Source: Dehalococcoidia bacterium (GTDB lineage: Bacteria; Chloroflexota; Dehalococcoidia; GIF9; UBA5629). Taken from it: 11,586 nt of DNA. This document shows positions 6,976 through 11,586 of this stretch, one piece after another. How positions within the stretch are numbered: position 1 is the stretch's first letter; the number at the start of each line of letters is the position of its first letter. Location of the stretch: the NCBI GenBank assembly GCA_012961565.1, contig DTZC01000225.1, positions 1 to 11,586 of the forward strand, in the 5' to 3' direction. The translations under genes and the position numbers were made by a program. A model generated the notes under the pieces. It had not been told where the DNA came from, made no database searches, and worked only from the letters and a program-made list of their open reading frames with translations.

Positions 6976-8418
6976 CTAATCACGTATTGGTGTTGCTTTC
7001 CATGAATAGCCGTGAACTCCACTTGGTTCATCAGAATATCTCCGGCGGAAAGTCATCTCCACCGGCATGCCCACTTTAATCGAATCCAAATCACAATCGG
7101 TGAAATCAAACCAGAACCTCCCACCACCATCAAAGTCCACCAAGCCATAGATTGCCGGTGGGTCAATGCTGGCAGCAAGATTGTCACCGGTATAGGTGAA
7201 AACTACTCCTCGCTTATCAGAGAAGCGATACCATTCCATCTGGTCAACTGCCCCGCACTCAGGATTCACACATACTCTTTGGGGTGGATACTGCGGTGTG
7301 CCACACTTTCTGCACCTTGTACCGCAAAGTGCCAGGACTGCCCTCCGCTCCCTAAATAGTGCTGACATAGGTGTACGAATGCCAATCTCACCACGCATAC
7401 CTAAATCCATAGGGGCTAGATTACGAAAAGCAAGGTATTTTTCGTAGCTGGTAAGCTCCTTTTTTGAGTTTAGGTGTTTTGTTACTCCCCGCCTATTACC
7501 CACGCTCTTTATTTTTTCGGTGACTTCAAAGAACAGTACATCGCTACCATTCCCGAAACTAGCAATCAGTATCTTGTCACCCGGCTTAGCCTCTTCTAGG
7601 GCTGCCACCAGCATCATTAGGGGCGAAGCAGAACCAGTATCACCAACTTTATTGACCAAAGTGTCCTGGAGTTGACTGGCATCAGCACCCAACCGCTTGG
7701 CTATAGCTCCATGTTCCCTAGGATACAACCCGGGAAAGACTATCTTGGCAAAGTCCTTGATGTTCAGGTTGTATTTTTTTAGCAGCCCTGATACTGCTTC
7801 TGGGATAACCCGGGCATAACCGGCATCGCGGATAAACCTATCCTCCCAGGCATGCTCGAATTTCTCGCCAGCTGCCCTCCACCGATCAGGGAAGTCGTAG
7901 GTCACGGAATAATAGCCCTCAAGGGTAGCAAACACATCCTCATCGCCAACTAGCAGGGCTGCGGCACCATCACCATACAGATGCTCTTGGGGGCTACCCG
8001 GCTTGCTCAATCGGCAGTCAGAAGCACAAACGAGAATATTGTGCGAGCCTCCACTTTTTGACGCATCGAACGCTGAAAGCAGCGCTGTAGTCCCAGACTT
8101 AGCCGAGCCAATAAAATCAGCTGTTCTTATGCTCGGCTGCAGGTCTAGAGCAGTAGCTACCAATGCCGAATTCTGCCTTAACTCGTAGGGCTGGCTGGTA
8201 GTAGCTAGATATAGACCATCTACCTTCTCCCGCTCAATGGCATGCAAGCAATCAACACCTGCAGCTACTGCCATGCTGAGAGTATCTTCATCGTGATTAG
8301 CCACTGCATTCTCTCCAGGCGGCGGAAAAGTGCCCAAGAATCCAACTGCAGCAAAGATAGTATTGTGATTTATGCGATAGCGAGGAATATATGCGCCATA
8401 GGATTTGATGCCGACCAT
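6976..8418 (-). CDS. HMG-CoA-synthase-like domain fused to DUF35 Zn-ribbon/OB-fold; probably non-catalytic thiolase partner
   Basis: A 480-residue two-domain protein. Residues 1-300 follow the archaeal HMG-CoA synthase pattern: HDEDTLSMAV at 42-51, YDFPDRWRAAG at 174-184, and GDKILIASFGNGSD at 280-293. Residues about 325-475 are DUF35: an N-terminal helix, a zinc ribbon (C369, C372, C383, C388) and an OB-fold (about 403-465). By hand alignment with remembered archaeal HMGCS sequences, the catalytic Glu, Cys and His are replaced by Thr74, Ala106 (SAKSGTTAL) and Pro229 (IVFPGLYP); I checked these three codons. It is therefore unlikely to make HMG-CoA. In archaea thiolase, HMGCS and DUF35 form one complex; here the fusion probably scaffolds the adjacent thiolase and holds the acyl-CoA pantetheine arm. 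It is the first gene of the array, with AGGAGG 8 nt before the ATG. Confidence 0.85.
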   Translation of the reverse strand: MVGIKSYGAYIPRYRINHNTIFAAVGFLGTFPPPGENAVANHDEDTLSMAVAAGVDCLHAIEREKVDGLYLATTSQPYELRQNSALVATALDLQPSIRTADFIGSAKSGTTALLSAFDASKSGGSHNILVCASDCRLSKPGSPQEHLYGDGAAALLVGDEDVFATLEGYYSVTYDFPDRWRAAGEKFEHAWEDRFIRDAGYARVIPEAVSGLLKKYNLNIKDFAKIVFPGLYPREHGAIAKRLGADASQLQDTLVNKVGDTGSASPLMMLVAALEEAKPGDKILIASFGNGSDVLFFEVTEKIKSVGNRRGVTKHLNSKKELTSYEKYLAFRNLAPMDLGMRGEIGIRTPMSALFRERRAVLALCGTRCRKCGTPQYPPQRVCVNPECGAVDQMEWYRFSDKRGVVFTYTGDNLAASIDPPAIYGLVDFDGGGRFWFDFTDCDLDSIKVGMPVEMTFRRRYSDEPSGVHGYSWKATPIRD

Positions 8419-8459
8419 TGAAACAACCTCCTGATAACTTCTTTAGAAAGGCACGACGC

Positions 8460-8488
8460 AATATATCATAGACCCTGATACCTGTCAA
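8460..8488 (-). promoter_or_regulatory. Promoter of the eight-gene beta-oxidation operon
   Basis: On the minus strand, TTGACA (8488-8483) is followed 17 bp later by TATATT (8465-8460), preceded by TGA, giving an extended -10. This is near-perfect for sigma70. Transcription would begin about 8453, leaving an untranslated leader of about 35 nt with AGGAGG (8432-8427) before the ATG at 8418. It faces away from the MarR-gene promoter about 60 bp upstream, so both units could be co-regulated. Confidence 0.7.
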
Positions 8489-8545
8489 ACCCACGAAAGT
8501 CACCCCGATGCTGGTACCTTCTAGATTAGCCCAGGGGGCCAAAGC

Positions 8546-8574
8546 TTGACAGGCACGAAAGCATGTCTTACAAT
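8546..8574 (+). promoter_or_regulatory. Promoter of the MarR regulator gene
   Basis: TTGACA (8546-8551) and TACAAT (8569-8574) are separated by exactly 17 bp: a perfect -35 and a five-of-six -10. Transcription should start near 8581, within the repeated TGTGCACAAAAT motif. Binding of a repressor there would block initiation. Confidence 0.7.
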
Positions 8575-8600
8575 GTGCACAAAATAATTGTGCACAAAAT
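8574..8600. promoter_or_regulatory. Probable MarR operator: tandem TGTGCACAAAAT with palindromic core
   Basis: The 12-mer TGTGCACAAAAT occurs at 8574-8585 and again, identically, at 8589-8600, a 15-bp period. Each copy contains the palindrome GTGCAC. The second sits in a perfect ten-base palindrome TTGTGCACAA (8588-8597) and the first in the near-palindrome ATGTGCACAA. The pair starts at the last base of the -10 box of the MarR-gene promoter and covers the expected start site. MarR proteins bind such short palindromes as dimers and usually repress their own genes, so autoregulation is the natural reading. Confidence 0.6.
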
Positions 8601-8615
8601 AGAGGTGCATTGCCG

Positions 8616-9053
8616 ATGTATGATGCCAGACGACACATCTGCTTCAATCTAGGACGGGTAATGCGTCGTGTCTACGATTATTATGAGAAGCGGCTAGCGC
8701 CGTTCGACTTAACCCCGCCACAGTTCTTCGTGTTCAATGCCCTGTGGATGAGAGATGGTATCACCATCAGTGAACTTGGAGAACTAGTATCACTCGATAG
8801 TTCTACGCTTACGGGAATTATCGACAGGATGGAAAAAAATAGCTACGTAGAACGCAGGCAAAACCCTAATGACAGACGGTCAGCACTGGTATTCCTTACT
8901 GATAAAGCTAGAAAGCTGGCACCGCGTATACTCGAATTTGCAGATGAACTGGACGCAACTTTGAGAAAACCGTTTTCCAGGAAAGATATCACCATCTTTG
9001 AACGCGTACTTCGGGAGCTCGGGGGACATAATATCCTGCCACCAGAGGATTAA
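8616..9053 (+). CDS. MarR-family transcriptional regulator
   Basis: A protein of about 145 residues, normal for MarR. The winged helix-turn-helix covers roughly residues 30-95, including ISELGELVSLDSSTLTGIID (recognition region) and the wing segment with the family signature NPNDRRS; flanking helices would form the dimer interface. I prefer the ATG at 8616 to an in-frame TTG at 8610. The only ribosome-binding-like sequence, AGAGGTG at 8601-8607, is 8 nt from the ATG but 2 nt from the TTG. It is divergent from the beta-oxidation array, with operator-like repeats at its promoter, so it likely senses an acyl-CoA or aromatic/fatty ligand and controls one or both units. The ligand is unknown. Confidence 0.85.
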   Translation: MYDARRHICFNLGRVMRRVYDYYEKRLAPFDLTPPQFFVFNALWMRDGITISELGELVSLDSSTLTGIIDRMEKNSYVERRQNPNDRRSALVFLTDKARKLAPRILEFADELDATLRKPFSRKDITIFERVLRELGGHNILPPED

Positions 9054-9106
9054 AATTGTCGAGTCGAGATTCGCGTATTTAACGCAATTAATTAAGGAGG
9101 GCGCAA

Positions 9107-10048
9107 ATGAAGAGAACCAGATTATGTCAATTGCTGGGGCTTGAATACCCCATCATTTTGGGGGCAATGGGCAACATCTCGACTGGCAAACTAGCTGCAG
9201 CTGTATCAAATGCCGGTGCCTTAGGCTCGGTAGCTACTGCTTTTATCTCAGTTGACGAGGCACAACGTGAGATTCAAGAATGCCAGCGTCTGACCTCCAG
9301 ACCATTCGCAGTCAATTGCCCGCTTTTCAGACCAGACGCTGGTGAAATGCTGGATGTCATCATTAAGGAAGGTGTCAATATCATTTCCACATCAGCAGGA
9401 AATCCAGACAAATGGGCAGAAAAAATCAAAGGTTCGGGAGCAAAATGGCTGCATGTGGTGTCTAACGTAAGAGGCGCGGTGAGAGCAGCCAGGGCTGGGG
9501 TGGATGTTATCATAGCCGAAGGCACTGAATCAGGCGGCATTGCCTCCAGAGACGAGGTCACCACCATGGTACTGATTCCCCAGGTTGTTGATGCAGTGGA
9601 GAAACCGGTAGTGGCAGCAGGAGGAATAGCAGATGCCCGAGGATTCCTGGCTGCCCTGTCACTGGGTGCCCAGGGAGTCCAAATGGGCACTGCATTCCTG
9701 GCTACAAAAGAATGTGACCGTATCAGCGCCACCTACAAACAGGTGCTGCTCAACGCTTCAGATACTGCCACTGGACTGGCTACCCGCAAAGTGCAGCCGG
9801 TAAGAATGATTAAGAATAGGTTCTTCGACACACTAGAACAATCGGAACAGGAACGTAAACCACCTGAGGAGATCCAGATGATGCTCGCCTCGAAAATGGC
9901 AAACCTGCTCCAGGAAAATGACCCTGAGAATGGACTCTTTATCGCAGGCCAGGTAGCAGGGCTAATCAAAGAGCTGAAGACGGTGAAAGAACTGGTCGAA
10001 GGCATCATTTCAGAAGCGGAAAAACTTTATCTCAGTCTTGCAAACTAA
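9107..10048 (+). CDS. Nitronate monooxygenase / FabK-like FMN-dependent TIM-barrel protein
   Basis: A 313-residue protein of the 2-nitropropane dioxygenase family. Motifs along the barrel are PIILGAM (15-21), AVSNAGALGS (32-41), HVVSNVRGAVRAARAG (116-131), IIAEGTESGG (135-144) and VVAAGGIADARG (168-179), with GAQGVQMGTAFLAT (187-200) closing the FMN phosphate site. Members bind FMN and act as nitronate oxidases, enoyl-ACP reductases (FabK) or uncharacterised reductases. The His that normally follows the GG of the ExGG motif is absent: Ile145 stands there. True nitronate monooxygenase activity is therefore doubtful. It follows the MarR gene by 53 bp with AAGGAGG 6 nt before the ATG, and precedes an Fe-S protein. 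An FMN-dependent enoyl-CoA or related reductase supplied by that ferredoxin is a guess. Confidence 0.8.
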   Translation: MKRTRLCQLLGLEYPIILGAMGNISTGKLAAAVSNAGALGSVATAFISVDEAQREIQECQRLTSRPFAVNCPLFRPDAGEMLDVIIKEGVNIISTSAGNPDKWAEKIKGSGAKWLHVVSNVRGAVRAARAGVDVIIAEGTESGGIASRDEVTTMVLIPQVVDAVEKPVVAAGGIADARGFLAALSLGAQGVQMGTAFLATKECDRISATYKQVLLNASDTATGLATRKVQPVRMIKNRFFDTLEQSEQERKPPEEIQMMLASKMANLLQENDPENGLFIAGQVAGLIKELKTVKELVEGIISEAEKLYLSLAN

Positions 10049-10117
10049 GACCACGCTAATAGAGCTAGGCGACGCCAGTCTATTCAACTAAAACAAGTAA
10101 AGAAGGGAACTGTCATA

Positions 10118-11305
10118 GTGAGAATGAGAAAGACAAAACAGGAGACTGCCGTGACCGAAGAAGAGATTTACCAGCGCTTTATGGACTGGCTAAGACAGAC
10201 CTGGTGGGGTCTGCCCGAGTCAGACTACCTCGTGCCACTGATTAAGTCCCATTACACTCCCGGCGAAGCATCGCTGCTGACCGGTATGCCATTCTCAGGA
10301 AAAAACCTGGAAGAACTCGCCGAAATGAAGCAAATGGACCCTGATGAGCTGAAGAGGCAGCTTGACAGGCTAGCCAAGAAAGGGCTTGTCTTTCGCACTG
10401 TCCAGGGTGACACAGTACGCTACAGCCTTAACGACTTCTTCTTCATCGGGCGTACTGCTTTCTGGCCCGGTCGGATAGACGCGCTGAGCAAAACACTAGC
10501 ACCTCTGCACAATCAGCATTACTACCACGGCGGCTTTGAAGTTTTTAGACACACGGAGACAAAGGGGCTGAGAGTCTTACCCATCCAAGAGGCAATAGAA
10601 GACAGCCGTCAGATATTACCCTACGAGGAAGTTGTCAAGGTGTTAGATTCCATAGAATACTTCTCTGTTTCCCACTGTCCCTGCCGCCACAGGAAAAACC
10701 TCGACCTGAATTTTCAGAATTGCACCTATCCCACAGAGGTCTGCCTCCATTTTGACCGACTGGGGCGATACATCGTCGAAAACGGCATGGGGCGCGAGAT
10801 TACACGCAAGGAGGCTGAAGAGATTTTGCGTCATTGTGCCGAAATTGGCTTGGTTCACGGAATATCAAATCAAATAGAACGACCGGATACCATTTGCAAC
10901 TGCTGCAAATGTTGCTGCATCTTCTTAGAGGCATACTATAAATTAGGGCACTCCATGAGTTTAACTCCGTCGAACTACAGGGCGCACACAAACCCACAGA
11001 CCTGCATCGGCTGCGGACTTTGTGTGAAGCGCTGCCCCATGGAGGCACTACATCTGGAAGATTTCCCCGAAGCTAAAGGCAGAGTCACCGTAGTGGCAGA
11101 GGGTAAGGAGCTGAAAAACAAGACCGGCAGGGTAACAGCAGCCAATACCGACCTCTGTATTGGCTGCGGAGTCTGTGTCTACAAGTGTCCTACAGGGTCA
11201 CTTAAGCTCCAGCAGCACAAACCCACCCAGCACCCACCACAAACCGCTCGCCACTGGGTTATGAAATTTATTAACGAGGTGCAAACCGCTAGAGCACAGC
11301 GCTAA
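10118..11305 (+). CDS. Winged-helix, cysteine-rich multi-[4Fe-4S] ferredoxin-like protein
   Basis: A 395-residue three-part soluble protein. Residues about 60-105 look like a winged helix-turn-helix (NLEELAEMKQMDPDELKRQL, then a basic wing). Residues 187-270 form a cysteine-rich domain: CPC (187-189), C202, C209, and the dense cluster CNCCKCCC (260-267). The C-terminus has two classic [4Fe-4S] ferredoxin motifs, CIGCGLCVKRCP (296-307) and CIGCGVCVYKCP (347-358). The GTG at 10118 is preferred because AGAAGGG lies 10 nt upstream; an ATG two codons on (10124) is possible. Similar proteins occur in anaerobes, but I know of no proven function. It may be a redox-sensing regulator or an electron carrier for the upstream flavoprotein, from which it is separated by 69 bp. 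Confidence 0.8.
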   Translation: MRMRKTKQETAVTEEEIYQRFMDWLRQTWWGLPESDYLVPLIKSHYTPGEASLLTGMPFSGKNLEELAEMKQMDPDELKRQLDRLAKKGLVFRTVQGDTVRYSLNDFFFIGRTAFWPGRIDALSKTLAPLHNQHYYHGGFEVFRHTETKGLRVLPIQEAIEDSRQILPYEEVVKVLDSIEYFSVSHCPCRHRKNLDLNFQNCTYPTEVCLHFDRLGRYIVENGMGREITRKEAEEILRHCAEIGLVHGISNQIERPDTICNCCKCCCIFLEAYYKLGHSMSLTPSNYRAHTNPQTCIGCGLCVKRCPMEALHLEDFPEAKGRVTVVAEGKELKNKTGRVTAANTDLCIGCGVCVYKCPTGSLKLQQHKPTQHPPQTARHWVMKFINEVQTARAQR

Positions 11306-11308
11306 AGG

Positions 11309-11544
11309 AAACAATCGCAGAACAATAGCACAGAAGAAACCACGCAGTGCCCCACTATAAATGCCCACATTACGACCACTAGGCTGTTCCCTCATTCCTA
11401 CAGCCTCGTCTTACATAACCTGCCGCAGTCAGGCAGGCTTGACGAATCAAAAGTACCCTTGTAATATCAATCCTGAAGCATTGAACTCACCTCGCATTTC
11501 ATCCTCTCAGAAAGCATAAAGGCGGGCTCGCAGGAGGGAGGGCT
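11309..11544. other. Intergenic gap with two inverted repeats
   Basis: No gene is seen here. Two perfect small inverted repeats occur: AGGCTGT/ACAGCCT (11381-11387 and 11400-11406, 12-nt loop) and CCTGCC/GGCAGG (11419-11424 and 11432-11437, 7-nt loop). Neither is followed by a T-run, so intrinsic termination is not supported, though rho-dependent or structural roles remain possible. They lie between the Fe-S gene and the candidate promoter for the rightmost gene. Confidence 0.4.
11439..11467 (+). promoter_or_regulatory. Candidate promoter for the right-edge gene
   Basis: TTGACG (11439-11444) and TAATAT (11462-11467) stand 17 bp apart, matching sigma70 boxes at five and four of six positions. 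They lie immediately after the second inverted repeat and about 78 bp before the ATG at 11545. The call rests on motif match alone. Confidence 0.4.
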
Positions 11545-11586
11545 ATGAACATCGGCAGCCTCATCGAGGATAACGTCAAAAGGTTC
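11545..11586 (+). CDS. Start of a probable AMP-forming acyl-CoA synthetase (truncated by the window edge)
   Basis: Only 14 codons are visible, reading MNIGSLIEDNVKRF. A strong Shine-Dalgarno (AGGAGGGAGG, 11532-11541) sits just before the ATG. The opening resembles the N-termini of class I adenylate-forming acyl-CoA ligases, which often begin MNIGxLL followed by a helix. Such a ligase would activate the free acid substrate for the beta-oxidation set encoded to the left. The identification depends on very little sequence. Confidence 0.4.
   Translation, partial: MNIGSLIEDNVKRF

Noticed and set aside
6976..8418. Annotation as a functional hydroxymethylglutaryl-CoA synthase of mevalonate biosynthesis
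   Set aside because: The Glu, Cys and His expected at the active site are Thr, Ala and Pro, and the neighbours are degradative, not mevalonate, genes.
8297..8647. A 116-codon minus-strand open frame overlapping the start of the HMGCS-like gene and the divergent promoters
   Set aside because: It crosses two strong promoters and the operator, overlaps two supported genes, and its translation shows no recognisable domain.
9073..9085. Small inverted repeat GCGT/ACGC between the MarR and flavoprotein genes
   Set aside because: A four-pair stem is too weak to support a terminator or operator and could easily be chance.
11381..11437. Two inverted repeats considered as intrinsic terminators for the Fe-S gene
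   Set aside because: Neither stem is followed by a T-run; they are recorded only as structure in the gap.

Overview
The window looks like bacterial DNA of roughly even GC content. It has strong AGGAGG-type ribosome binding sites and recognisable sigma70-type promoters. The gene content (acyl-CoA beta-oxidation enzymes, a cysteine-rich multi-cluster Fe-S protein, a flavoprotein of the nitronate monooxygenase/FabK family) suggests an anaerobic or facultative degrader. I would guess Chloroflexota (Dehalococcoidia-like) or Desulfobacterota, but no marker gene is present to settle this.

Layout: positions 8418 down to 256 (minus strand) hold an eight-gene, operon-like array. In transcription order it is: a fusion of an HMG-CoA-synthase-like domain to a DUF35 (Zn-ribbon/OB-fold) domain; an SCP-x/archaeal-type thiolase; a FAS1-type MaoC-like protein; a MaoC hydratase; two short-chain dehydrogenases; and two acyl-CoA dehydrogenases. 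Spacings are 25-33 bp within pairs and 91-206 bp between modules. A probable terminator lies at about 25-52. The far left end also carries a sequence resembling the end of a REP/RAYT-type element.

Divergently, from 8616 rightwards on the plus strand, come a MarR-family regulator, a nitronate-monooxygenase/FabK-like flavoprotein, and a winged-helix plus multi-[4Fe-4S] protein. After a non-coding gap, the first 14 codons of a probable acyl-CoA synthetase follow at the right edge. The 8419-8615 intergenic region has back-to-back promoters with near-consensus boxes. A duplicated TGTGCACAAAAT motif with a TTGTGCACAA palindrome overlaps the MarR start region and is a probable MarR operator.

Together the minus-strand genes encode a whole beta-oxidation turn: alpha,beta-dehydrogenation, hydration, 3-hydroxyacyl oxidation and thiolysis. 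The most striking feature is that three steps appear to use a catalytic protein paired with a degenerate homologue. The two acyl-CoA dehydrogenases carry complementary half-sites. One of the two MaoC-fold proteins has Tyr in place of the catalytic His. The HMG-CoA-synthase-like domain beside the thiolase has lost the Glu, Cys and His expected of an active enzyme. This resembles the heteromeric enzymes of actinobacterial steroid side-chain degradation and the archaeal thiolase/HMGCS/DUF35 complex, and suggests a bulky, cyclic or branched acyl-CoA substrate. The substrate itself cannot be read from the sequence.
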